Under the pieces are notes generated by a model. It was given only the letters and a program-made list of their open reading frames with translations. It was not told the origin of the DNA and ran no database searches. Shown here piece after piece: positions 1 through 10,875 of a DNA stretch of 37,599 nucleotides (position 1 is its first letter; the number at the start of each line of letters is the position of its first letter). Both the position numbers and the translations under genes were made by a program. The stretch is from Cudoniella acicularis (taxonomy: Eukaryota; Ascomycota; Leotiomycetes; Helotiales; Helotiaceae): contig JAAMPI010000445.1 of NCBI GenBank assembly GCA_013054445.1, forward strand, positions 1 through 37,599. The letters run 5' to 3'.

Positions 1-1
1 C

Positions 2-259
2 TACTCGACCCTCACCGGCCTCCCTTGCTCTGAAACCACCGCCAGCGCGAACCTCAGCTACGACACCATAACTGCCGCTCCTACGGTTTCCGCCGCTGTT
101 CCTACAGGAGGTGCCAATAACACCGTCCCTACACTCGGTCTCCCTCCAACCCCAAGCCAGACACTCTTCACTGGTGCAGGTGCGGGAGCAGGAGATGAGC
201 TGAACGTTGAGCTCTTCGCGTTGGTGGTGGGTTTTGTTGCTTTGGCTGTACTGGTTTAA
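2..259 (+). CDS. C-terminal end of a GPI-anchored cell-surface protein (5' truncated by window)
   Basis: The frame is open from base 2 to the TAA at 257-259, giving 85 residues that continue from outside the window. The visible part is rich in Thr, Ser, Pro and Ala with one N-x-S site (NLS) and one N-x-T site (NNT). It is followed by a small-residue stretch (GAGAGAGDE) and a terminal hydrophobic tail (LFALVVGFVALAVLV). A flexible glycosylatable stalk, small omega-site residues and a hydrophobic end with no charged residues after it are the layout of a GPI-attachment signal, so the mature protein is probably on the plasma membrane or wall. The catalytic or adhesive N-terminal domain is not in view, so the family cannot be named. 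Confidence 0.72.
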   Translation, partial: YSTLTGLPCSETTASANLSYDTITAAPTVSAAVPTGGANNTVPTLGLPPTPSQTLFTGAGAGAGDELNVELFALVVGFVALAVLV

Positions 260-1344
260 AATGGCTAGACTTCCAGATTACTCCTTTCCGTGCACCTTGA
301 ATCTTTCTTCGAATTTTCTTCCCAATGTGTTTGGAGAGAGATGGGATGGTTCTTGGGTGGGATGGATGGATGGATGGATATCTAAGCTGCAGCTCGCTAG
401 AGCAATCAATCTATCGATTCAATCCATATAGAGCTTTTCAAACTCTGGAATTCAAACATGCACAAAAGCAAGCAAGTAAGCACGTAGGAAAGTGCTATAC
501 TTTGGTTCGTCCACCCCTTCCTCCTCTTCTCATTCTCAACTAACATCCATCCTCACAGTTGGACTACTTCATCTCCCCTTTTTTCAGCATACAACACACT
601 TGGGTTTACCGTTCACTGTTTCCCACTCACTATTCGTCCCCTTTTCCCGGCACCTTCTTTTCTCTGCTATCCTTCTCTCGGCGTTGACTTCCACGCAGCA
701 CGTACAAGGAACAAAGAGGAATCCCGTCCGTAGGTAGCGAGTTAGGGGAAAGAGCAGATGAAATCGGTGAGCGCACTTACATACGTGCATGCAAGCACAA
801 TTCCCTATGTAGGGTAGGATAGACAAAAAATCAAAATTCTCGAATCGAATTCAAATTCGAATCAAATCAAATCAATCGAGCTCTTTTCAGAACAGTGTAT
901 TGGATTTCTCAAAAGTTTATACTTTGATGTTATCCATTTATTCCCTACTATATACTACTACTAAAGAGTAAGTAAGAGGGAGGGAGAAAAATCACATAAC
1001 GCCCACCACCCATCCATTCCTTTCCAGCCGTCCGTCCCTTTGCCTTGCCGTGACCTGCCCTACCCGCCTTCCATTCTAGTAACAGCTTGTTGAAAAACAC
1101 CTAAGCAGACGAAAAAGAGACCCTCCCTTAGGTATTTGTACGTACCCTGCGTAATTAGCCGCCACACGAACGCCACACTACACGCCCTTCCCGCCTGCGA
1201 TAGGGTGACCAAGTCAAGTAAAGTATTTACCACCAAAAAGACCCCAAACGCCCACGCCCCCAAGCCTCTATGTAATCTTGGAAAGAAAAAGCAAACCCGC
1301 CATGACCAATTCATTGATTGATGCCGTTATATCCCATTTCCTCA
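260..1344. other. Intergenic region between convergent genes
   Basis: This is about 1.1 kb between the 3' end of the GPI-anchored protein and the 3' end of the capping enzyme gene. Short open frames here lack motifs and codon structure. It contains a GATG microsatellite, pyrimidine-rich tracts near 500-680, and an AATCAAA/GAATTC-rich low-complexity patch near 830-880. No gene is supported. Confidence 0.5.
361..380. repeat. (GATG)n microsatellite
   Basis: Five near-perfect tandem copies of GATG are directly readable, just downstream of the first gene's stop codon. Confidence 0.8.
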
Positions 1345-2773
1345 CTACAGCTCCTTAACAGGCGGTCCAGGACTCGGCCGCCCATTCCCCTGCTCCTCAG
1401 ATTTCCGCTTCTGACCCTGCCCCGCCGCCGCAGAGGGGTTCAAAGCACCATTTCCCAGCCCTGGAATCCCGCCACTCGCAACCCTCTTCTTCTCAATCTC
1501 CTTTTTCTCCCTCGCTTGCTGCTCCGCTGCTCGCCTCTTCCACTCATCCCTGATAACCATCTGCGCATTAATAAGATCCTGCTTCGTGACTCGATCCATG
1601 ATACTCTCAATTACGCTCTCCACGGTACTCGTGTGATTCGCGTTCGTCTTGTCGTCACGGAAACGCATGTACCGCCAGCGTTTTTGCGTGTCCATGAAAC
1701 ATTCTACGATTCGGTCATTCAGAGGCTCGTTGAGCGCTTTTAGGCTGTCCCATTCGTCGGACTCAAGGAACATGGTGCTGTACCAGGGGTCTTCGCGCCC
1801 GTCGCCGGAGTACATGAGTAGGTTGCAGACGGGGAGGGCTTCGTAATCTGGGTAGGGTTTTGTGATGCCTTCGGATATGTCTTGTTGGTCTGGCTGAACC
1901 ACGGGGAACTCAAGGGAGAGGCGGAAATCGATGCTGTTTTCTGCTTCGGGTTTCCATTTTAGGATATTTTGATCTGTGCCGTGCTTGTACTCAGAGGTTC
2001 GACATGTGAAGATTAATCCGTCGTTGCCGTGGGGTAAGTTTGGTAGAACATTGTTGAACATCATTTCTATCGCGTAACTGAACTGCATTGCTTTCATCTC
2101 CATCAGGAAATGCATGAATGGAATTTCCTGCGAAAATGTAAGTTGAGGCTACTTCAGAGGGGGATATATGTCACATACCTCAGGAAAGTCTGCAAGAAGT
2201 TTCTTGTAGGGTTCGTATATTCTTTCCTTGAAATAAGCCAGTCTTTTGTCAAGAGTGCGATTCATTAAGGTGTTCCCATCCAATATCATACAGTCAAACA
2301 CCAAATATTTAGGCTGCATCTGCCCACTTGGAAGCTTGTCCATCACAAGTTCGCCATCGATAAGGGTGTTGATGTGGAAGCTCTTCACGTCTTTTGGTAC
2401 AGGAAAGTGTAGAGTATTCGGTGGGATAATCCAATAATCATTCTTCCGATCAATGAGAAATTGTACCTCCTCGTTATATTCGTTACTTGTTAGGTAGAGA
2501 AGAAATCGCATGCCATCGGACTTCTCGCAGACGTAATAGCTATTTTCAATAATCAATACATATAAAGGTACCCGGACACGCAATATGGGCTTACTCTTGT
2601 TTTTTCAACTCCTCCAAATGCCGCCTCGCAAAGCTTACAGGTTGCGCCCCGGGAAAGCTAAGCTGCTTTCGATCCAGCAATTGCGCAACTTGACTTCGCA
2701 TATGATGAAGATATTCCCCTCCTATTCTCTCACCAGGAGCCTCGATTATTGAGACTGGGCCTGTCGTCGACAT
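1345..2773 (-). CDS. CEG1: mRNA capping enzyme alpha subunit (GTP-RNA guanylyltransferase)
   Basis: Transfers GMP from GTP to the 5'-diphosphate end of nascent pre-mRNA in the nucleus, working with an RNA triphosphatase and bound to the RNA polymerase II tail. Three exons (2773-2595, 2539-2179, 2127-1345) with 55- and 51-nt introns join in phase to 440 residues, close to the usual fungal length. The nucleotidyltransferase motifs appear in order: active-site KSDG (Lys about residue 66), DGELV (121-125), YLVFDCMILDG (138-148), NDGLIF (about 215-220), ILKWKP (235-240), then RDDK in the C-terminal OB-fold. KSDG replaces the more common KTDG and should be neutral. The C-terminus is basic and Pro-rich. 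The start at 2773 is the first ATG in the open frame; the frame extends upstream only with non-ATG codons. Essential housekeeping gene; no lesions seen. Confidence 0.95.
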
Positions 2774-5700
2774 CTTGGGGGAGGATGCTTTCGAAGCAGC
2801 AAATGCAAGATTCCGAACCAAAGGCTTGACGTCTCGGGAGCAAAAGCTGAGTTGTTCTGCAAGGAGCTGTAGATGCGCAGAAATGCCAGATTATCCGCCA
2901 GTTGTCCTTAGATGCAAGGTAAAGGATGGGTGGGAGGCTTTGAGAGACAAAGGGTTGAATGTGGGCTGCGTTTGTAAGGAAGGCCGGCGAGAAAAAGGAA
3001 CGACCTGGAGAGGCGGTCGAGGTCGGGGTTGGTGCGATTCTGGAGGTCTATGTTGTGCGGACATCTATCCTGTCCATGCTGCCAGTTTTGCAGCTTCGGG
3101 ACTAAGTCATCTCTCGTAGCAAGTTGAGGCGCAAAGCTTTTTTGAAGATTGAAGCTCGCAAGAGACGGAGGCATGTTTGAGGTCCGGGGATCACGTGCAC
3201 GTCCAAGCTTCAAGGGTGGGTTTAGCGAAAATTCTAATCCAAGTACACTTCGCTTCTCTTCAGGGGGGTTAACAATGAAAAATAGTTGAACAGGTATTTT
3301 TTATGGCAAATGGATTTCTAAAATATAATTGACTTGAAATTCAGATATAACAAATTCTTCCTCTCCCGATTTTGAGAAGAGTAGAACGACCCCCACAATA
3401 TTAACAGGGGTCATTCGGTGCAACCAAACAGCATTCTCTCGTTATAGGCTTCAACATCACGATTGCAATTTTTAAAGTGACATTTGAAAACAACCTGCGC
3501 GTATCTATTTTTACTGTAAGGAATGGCCTGCTGGCGATCATTCAGCGCTGTGTGTTTCAAGCACTGGGAAATCGACCCGCTATGCTATGTTGCAGCGGAG
3601 GAAGTTGTTCCAGCGTACCAGTTATTGGAAATCTCACAGGACCTAAACGCTGAAGTTCTTCCAAATATTTACGGAGAACAAAAATGCTAGAGTGAACAGT
3701 TTCCTTTTTTAAAAAAGGGCTTTTCATAACCGATCTTGCAAGTGGCAGTCCTCAATCTTAGTACCACGACTTCTGCTCACGCTCAACGAAAGGTGGCCAC
3801 GACTCAGGATCAAGCAGATGAATACAATAATTTTAATTCTTGGGTGCCTAGTGTTTGCTTGCGAGAGTTGCAGCTTTCAATTCCTTTGCTGTTCAAAAAT
3901 ATCGATGAATTTTCGCCCATCCGTGGTCCAGCCACTTGCAAGATGCCATATTCAGCACGTCAACAGCAGCATCTATTCTTCGTTCGCGGATACCTCTGCA
4001 GCTCCTCTCTGAAAAATAGCTTGGGAAGATAGAGCGTGTACTCGGTGACCCGATTGGCTCCGAAGATTCGGCCAACTCCTCCGATGACCCCTTCATTTTT
4101 CGGCATCTCAGCACCTTTCGGCAAGTTTCTCTAGCCCCCTGAGATGCCCCGCGCCTCACTCTTCAGCCGTCACTGCCGCCCACCCAGGATGGCTTTCCGT
4201 GTCACAAATCAGCATCGCCTTGTCTATTGAGAGCCCATGCTCACCCAAGCCCTGCTGTAGGACCCGTCTTCCAACTGCAGATGGTGTAGTGCCCACTGCC
4301 CAGCCAACATTCAAGTCTGCCTAACAACCAGTCAACCTCAAACGACTCCAAGCGCTCGACCGCATGACAATTATCAAGCCATCCATCCGAACGTCGTCTC
4401 GTGTTAATCTATATCAAGAAGACTCAGCACAGGAAGGTTCCGAACCGCTCCCTTGGGATAGGCAATCACAACTGTGCATAAAACCAACCAATATCGCAGA
4501 GAATTTCTGCTTTAGGACTCGTTCTTGTTCACCCATGAACAACCGCACTGCTGGGACAAGGTGTGAGGCATCTTGGAGTGGGCGAGACGCTGTCATGAAG
4601 CCCCCATCTTCAGCTTTGGCGTCTGGATTGGTCGAGAACGATCACCTGCCGGAGAAGTCGTTATCTCCTTATTCGTGCGCGAACATCTGCAAGCCTCCTT
4701 CTCCACTGTTGGTGCCTTGATTGTGTTGAGATTCCCTGCGAGCCTCTTTCTTCACAGTTCGAGTCTAGATTACCTGTCGGAGTTGTTGACCTGCAAGCCT
4801 CCATCTTCAGATTTGGCATAGCTGACGAGTGAGGATCATTTGCATCACAATTACTACCTACCGGATAGGTTGAAACGAACATCTGCAAGCCCCATCTTCA
4901 CAGACGGTCTAGATTGGTCTGGAAAGATCACCTGGCCTCGCTGTTGACTCCCCCTTATTCACCAACAAGCCCAGAGCCAATTGCTGAAACGAATCCCTTA
5001 TTCGCACATGCAAATCTGCAAGCCCCATCTTCAGTGTCAGCGCCAAATCGACGAGTATCATCACAGTCAACACCTCTCCGAGTGGTTGAGATAAATCTAT
5101 CTGCAAGCCTATCTGCATCTGCGCGGAAAATGGCATGAGCAAATCATCAAACCCATTTTTATTTGCATCTTTTGAGTGACTCCGTCCATAACAACTTTCT
5201 TCAAGCGACATCTAAGTGATCCGAGTCAGTAATGACAGATCTTAGACCTTTGATGATGTTTCCTGAGACTTTCCATCGACGATAAGCCTGAAACCTCTAG
5301 CAAGTAGTTGAGATCTGTCACATGCTTAAGATGCGATATTCAGGGTGAGATCTAGACTGCGTCGTATGAGCGAGATATTTCTGTCTTGGGCGAATGTCGT
5401 GTCGTCGGCAACGCCAAATTTACTTCGCGTTGCCTTCTGTTCGGCATCCCGAATCGAAACTTCCTCCCTGTCCTTCCGGTCTCGACCCCCAACAACCAAC
5501 CCTCACGGGCACTCACTCACTCACTGCCACGTCTGTCGGTCTGCCATCTGTCTCCGCAAAGCTCCGCGAAAAGAACCCGCCTGCGTCGCGCTGTGATAAG
5601 ATCTAACTATAGATCCATTCATTCATCCCGTCCCTCTCCAGACGCTGATGTGAGATCTCTTGCTTCGCCTCTCCCCAGCATTTAAGGGTCAACGCTACCA

Positions 5701-8700
5701 ACTCACCCACGACGGTAACCTTATCCCAAAGAAGACTGCTTCCGACGATTGAAGCTACTTGGAAAGGAAGCTTGTCCAAGAAAAGAAGGCAAGCGAGTAT
5801 TCTCAGCCAGGACGTGAAAGACTGCCTCGTGGTGCGGGAACGAACTCCAAGCCCCTCTTTCTCCCTTCCCCAACTTGCCGAGTCTGAACCCGACAGACTA
5901 TGCATCTGCCATCACATGCCACCCTCTCCCGAAGTCGAACTCAATTAGAATAATCCCAAGCGCTTAAAGGGTTCCAATGCAACAGGTGAAGTTAGCTCCA
6001 CTACCAACAACAAACACTCCAACACCTCACCAATCCCCATCCATTCCTACCTTCTTTTTCTAACTTCTATCCGTATTTCGTAAAGTTCAAGTCCAATGAA
6101 GCAAAATCCTTCCAAATTCACGTGAAATTGAAAATAGCCACCCAAACATGGAAGGAGCATTTCCGTCACTTCCCTCCTTCCTTCCACCCAGCAAATACTC
6201 GATCCCAATCCCCGACACACGGCGCTTGCGATCGTTCTGGATTTTCCAGAAAAAAGGCACAAACATGACCTCTCATCTTTCCAACAAAAGTCAAGGTGTC
6301 TCACACCGTTGGAAGTGTGCAAGGTTGTAGACTTGCCCGAAACCTTACACGCCTAGGAAGGAGATGACTTGTGCAGGTGGCCAGAATCGATATATCTATC
6401 ATAACACACATATCTCGAACCCGATCTCGAGAAACAAAAGTCTGAGATCTCTCCCCGTAAACCAAATGTCAAGTCGGCGATGTTTCTTAGCTCCCTACGA
6501 TAGATTGCACATTCCTCACCTCCACACTCTGTCTCCACAAACCAACCGCCCCTCCTTCCTCCCCAGCCATTCAAGGGGCGTAGTAAACGCTCTGACGGTC
6601 CCAGTGATCTGGTTTAGATGATGTGATAAAGACCAAAGTAGACAATGCACCCAGCAGATGACTGAACAAAAATAAAATGCATTCAATTCCCAGCAGTTCG
6701 GGCCCTAAAAGATGAATGCATGTTATCTTGTTTAGGAAACAACTCCGTCGCGGAGATGCCCAAAAGCAATCACGGCTCCTAGTGCTCTTAACCGCATACC
6801 TATAGAGGAGATACTCATTCTAACGGCAGTAGTGCTTTGTAAAAGTACCGTGGATATTATTGTTATGAACCAAACATGAAAGCGAAAGCCGGTTTCACGT
6901 GAGAACTACCGGTCAGAATCAGATGGGTGTTGATTCATGTGCAGGAGATCGCCCAAGCCACGAAGACGCCAACACGTATTTCGCCGCCAAAAGGAGATCT
7001 GAGTGTTTTGGGCAAGCCACCATAATGTCTGACCTTAGCGCCTTCGAGTACAAACCACTTAAGATGCTGAACTATGACATCAGTGTCGGACGATGGCTTT
7101 CGCAATCAAAGACACCCTCAAAACAAAAACTGCATCTTCACAGTTCGGCAGCGGGGAAGAGGGCACCTTTCCGAACCCGTCGAAAAAGGGGGAAGCAATC
7201 AAGGGATAGATGCAGAAATCTACTCTGGCACTCGAGTGCAGAATCTTGGCTTGCAAGAGGAATGTGAGATCTAATGCGATGAGGTGAAAATCATATGATA
7301 ATGATATCGATATCCACAATCTGTAATGGAAGAAGTGTTCTCCTTGCATCAAGGGATAACTCACACACACAAAAGAAATACCTCCTTGGTGTCGTAGGCT
7401 GGCTGTTGAATACGAAAAAGTCGTTGCTGTGAGACGGTGACACAAAGAACCTTATTGCCGGAAGCAATTTTGCCTGTTGCGCCATTATGCACATTTCAGT
7501 TGGAGATCTCGACGGGCAACCTTATAGTGGCTTTTATTGTTGCTTTTCCCACGCTCCGAAAGGGGATCTTGAAGCTTTCAATTATCGGAAAGCCACTGAA
7601 TTCACTGTGGCCAATTACCATCGGACCTTGCTCCGTAAGCGTTGGTGGCGTGTATGGACAGCAGGGCTAGACCGACGCAACTCTAGTGAAGTGTGGAGAA
7701 GGACGTTCTTTTGCTGTAGCGGGAATTCAGTACCGAGGTGAGACTAATGCCCATCGAGAGAATATTCGGTTTTCCTATACACTGAATGGTTGGTGATGAA
7801 ATTCGAAAGTGCATCTCAACCTCTGCGAACGCATGCCGTGTAATCAACGTGCTGACGGTATTACTGCATAAGGATATGTTGCATAATTCCATAGAGAGTC
7901 ATGTTGCTGCATCTTAAAGTTCTGTGTAACTGATGGTGTTAGGCCGTACACCAGAAACATCGCGAGAAATTAAGCGCCTTGCTGTCCCACCTCCGCCCAT
8001 CCTTCAACCTGCAACTGTGCAACGGCAACTAACTGTTAGTTTGTGTCTCTGATTCGAAAGGTTAAAGACTATTAATAGACCAGGGCGGGGTAGATCGGCA
8101 GGCTTCGGCTGGTACAGACCCAACAAGAGGAAATATGTTTGAAATAAAGAAATATGCGGATGGTGTGCTGAAGAAAGCGGGAGTGAGGGTGGGCAGCGGG
8201 CAGAGCAAGATTGCTGTCATACGCGTGGAATAATATCAGACTCGCGCTTTTAACATCTCTAATCTCTATTACCGCACCGCCCCCAGACAAGAGCACCCTT
8301 TTCTTTGAACCTGCAGCCAGCGAATCTGGGGTGACCACGCATTCGTTGGGATGCTCCCATGGCAGTGCATTCTGCGATGCGCACATGTTGGGCGCGTACG
8401 GTGTAAAGTGTTTCTATTGCTTCCTACCTCAGGTCTTCGTCATTCGCCCTCATGGCTGACTTCTGACTGAGGATTGCCTGGGTAGACCTGCCACGAACGC
8501 GGCACACACCCAAGGATCCATCAAATCACAAGATCGCAAAAATCTGCGGGAAGGGCAATGCGAACCGGTTACCAGACCCGACAGTTTGGGTCGCCAAATG
8601 ACCCTATGAGAACACTCGCTCGATCCCCAAGAGCGTGTGGCATTGTAATAAATCCGAGACACTAGGCAAGGCAGGTGCTGAAGAGAAGGACAAACAGCTA

Positions 8701-9383
8701 GCTGGCAGGAGAATGATAAATCAGTGTGTGAGAAGTTCTCTCCCTATATTCTGCTCCAACCCACTTGGTGTTTCTAGTACACATTCTGCCACACTTGAGT
8801 TCCCCTCTAACAAAGAGGAAGGCACCATCGATACCAATCCTTAGGTTCAACTGCTGTAAGCATAATCATCCTTTGTTGGCGTGGGAGGAATGGTTGCATA
8901 GGACAGGCCTCATTGAAACCAGTGGCAGTCCTCGGCCTCCCGAGCGCTTGGAGCCTGGGCGTGAAATTATACTTCTTTGTCCTTAATTCGGGCCGCGCAG
9001 TTCGAGCCGGGCCGGGATAAGATGATAACCCAAGGCCTGACGCTCCTGTTGGCTTTGCCGTGTCGGCACCAACAAATCATGTTGGCCGAAGGGTGACATT
9101 GTTGAAGATCCATGTTCGGCCCACGATGCTGGAAAACCCCTCACGAGAACATGGGTCTGAATAATAATTCAAATGTCATTGGGTGTTCCGCGAGCTCTCG
9201 CTTCCATAAGCCGGGCTGTATGTTGTCTCGCGCTGAGCAGTCTACATTCCTACTCGCTTGCTCCTTTACCATTATCTGCACTGTAACACATGAGATGACC
9301 CAAAGATCTGGTTCGGNCGCACGAACGTAAGACCGACTATATTGGTTACAACCCTGCTTGGTTGTTGGTGTTTCTCCTCTCAC
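2774..9383. other. Long stretch without a recognisable gene
   Basis: About 6.6 kb between divergent CEG1 and the Myb-like gene. All open frames are under about 125 codons, overlap one another on both strands and show no family motif, signal peptide or plausible splice continuation. GC content looks ordinary, not collapsed as in the repeat-rich right side. The stretch contains a degenerate tandem repeat near 4.6-5.1 kb, many pyrimidine-rich tracts and one ambiguous base at 9317. It may hold long 5' regulatory DNA or untranslated RNA, but nothing in the sequence proves this. Confidence 0.45.
4591..5115. repeat. Degenerate tandem repeat with CTGCAAGCC..ATCTTCA core
   Basis: A core resembling ATCTGCAAGCCCCATCTTCA recurs at about 4597, 4686, 4790, 4881, 5013 and 5099. 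Spacing is roughly 85-130 bp, and flanking words such as GTCTAGATTGGTC, GATCACCTG, TTATTC and TGAAACGAA also recur. The copies are diverged and differ in spacing, as expected of an old minisatellite or an expanded regulatory cassette. The frame through it is broken, so it is unlikely to be protein repeats. Confidence 0.6.
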
Positions 9384-9391
9384 TTTATATA
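9384..9391 (+). promoter_or_regulatory. Possible TATA box of the Myb-like gene
   Basis: TTTATATA lies about 110 bp before the chosen ATG. This spacing would give a start site near 9415 and a short leader. It supports a start at 9497 rather than at the in-frame ATG at 9362, which lies before the box. Confidence 0.35.
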
Positions 9392-9496
9392 CTTCGGTGC
9401 TTCACCATTAGTCCTACACCAACTCCAACTTTCTTGTTATATTTGACGGCATCTCTGCAAAGTTTCGCCCTGATATATTCGAAGCATTCTCTCAGC

Positions 9497-10493
9497 ATGT
9501 ACTTTCCGAATATCAACGAGGAAGACAGCTTACGCATCACCGTCAATATTTCCTCCCAATCACCACCCAACATGGGACAAGACCGGATGGCGCTCTCAAA
9601 TCTGCTCAACCCCGTAGTAGATGAACAGCAGAATTCCGAAACCGATCCATCCCAGCAAGAACGAAAGATGTCCGATATCTCTATGTTGCTCAACAATATC
9701 AAGATGAGCGAGTCATATGAGCAGCACCTGCCGCCTGTAGCGCTTTCCCTAAGGATGGCCAGCACAAGCCGAGGGCGTCGTCGAAGAAGCTCTCCCATGG
9801 CTCAGTCTTGTCCTCCAAGACTAAGCCATGAGAGAAAAGAGCATCGCAACAGTCTCCAAAGGTCATCGACACCCAGGTCTGAGGTTTTCATGTGTCCCGA
9901 GCCTTGGGTACAGTCGCCCGAAAAGGCACGGGTTCGAAAGAGGCCTATTCCAACGCACTCGAACCGACCATATTCCCCAGAGGCAGTCGACTTTATTCGA
10001 TATATGAAAGAAGACTGCGGCCATAAATGGGATGACGTCCCAGAATTGTATTACCGGCAGTTTGTTGAACATGCCCCGACAAAATTCAACGACCGCACCA
10101 CTGCCCAGGCATTCTCGTCTCGATACTACCGAGACGATAAAGCCCCAATGCTCGATAAGAATTGGAACTTCATTCGATTAGAAGATGGTCGCATCAAGTA
10201 CAGACTCGCCAAGGTCAGGGAAAGACACACGCCCGAGGGAAAGAAGGAGGACATTCCCTACACGCTCATCGACAAGCATCCAGACCGGGCGGTGACTTAC
10301 AGTTGGGTCAGTGAGGAACACAAGGCAGAGGCAGAAAGGATACTCAGAGGCGAGAGAAGCGGAACCAGTAAGTGCCGATACCAATCACATAGGCTTCATA
10401 GACTAACAAGTCAATAAAGGGAAGGACATATGGCGAATAATAATCTTTCGCGCTTGCCAAGACGACGAACAACGAAAACGCCACAGAAATTAG
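9497..10493 (+). CDS. Myb/SANT-like putative transcriptional regulator
   Basis: Two exons (9497-10367, 10420-10493) join through a 52-nt intron with GTAAGT donor and CTAAC branch point, giving 314 residues ending in RKRHRN. The N-terminal half is low-complexity with two short similar motifs, MALSNLLNP (31-39) and MSDISMLLN (58-66), and a basic patch RGRRRRSS (92-99) that could be a nuclear localisation signal. Residues about 158-215 form a compact helical domain (PYSPEAVDFIRYMKEDCG, KWDDVPELYYRQF, then AFSSRYYR). It resembles fungal Myb/SANT-like domains with pattern Y-x-x-E-x-x-D-F-I...W-D-D-V...R-x-x-x-x-x-x-x-R-Y-Y-R. DNA binding and regulation are inferred. No characterised orthologue is recognised. 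An upstream in-frame ATG at 9362 would add 45 hydrophobic residues and is less likely. Confidence 0.72.
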
Positions 10494-10875
10494 AATCTCT
10501 GGATCCATTGTTTGCTCTTGGCTTCAACGTGTTTTGAGAAGCAGACTATAATGATTCTGGTATTAACAAGAGGGTTGGCGTTCTGGGGTTCAGGGACAAG
10601 GCTCATCGCACATGTGGTCTATAAGAAGGGTGGGTTCTAGCGTTGCGGTATTCAGGCTCGAGTGTTATCGTGTATGTGTTCGCAAACATCATTTGCTTCG
10701 CGGTGGATATCTATTAATGTATCTTAAATCGAAGGAAAGTAATCGTCACCACGTGTTGCCTCTGCAAATTTGTCCGATAAAAAGAGCCTACTTTGTCATT
10801 GTTAATCCTTTCATTTCTCTAAAATTTTACAGTACCTAAATCTGTTCAGGAATCAGTCATGAATGCACTGACCAC
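10494..10875. other. Short intergenic region between convergent genes
   Basis: About 380 bp between the 3' ends of the Myb-like gene and IWR1. It is AT-rich near 10790-10850 (AAAATTTTACAG), compatible with 3' processing signals of either gene. No coding signal was found. Confidence 0.4.

Noticed and set aside
207..543. Two overlapping small plus-strand frames after the GPI-anchored protein
   Set aside because: They overlap the real stop codon region and the GATG microsatellite, and have no coding character.
1318..1743. 141-codon open frame on the plus strand
   Set aside because: It lies opposite the third exon of the capping enzyme gene and has an Arg/Leu/Pro-rich composition typical of an antisense shadow.
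2908..3213. 101-codon minus-strand frame upstream of the capping enzyme gene
   Set aside because: No motif, low-complexity end and no convincing splice link to the downstream start; probably leader or promoter DNA.
5345..5905. Several 70-100-codon frames on both strands
   Set aside because: Mutually overlapping, Ser/Pro/Arg-rich translations of pyrimidine tracts; none has a motif.
6899..7445. Two 121-122-codon frames on opposite strands
   Set aside because: They are mirror frames over the same DNA without domain, homology or splice signals that I can recognise.
9362..9496. Hydrophobic N-terminal extension of the Myb-like protein from the ATG at 9362
   Set aside because: The likely TATA box at 9384 lies inside it, and a hydrophobic leader does not suit a nuclear protein; the ATG at 9497 is preferred.
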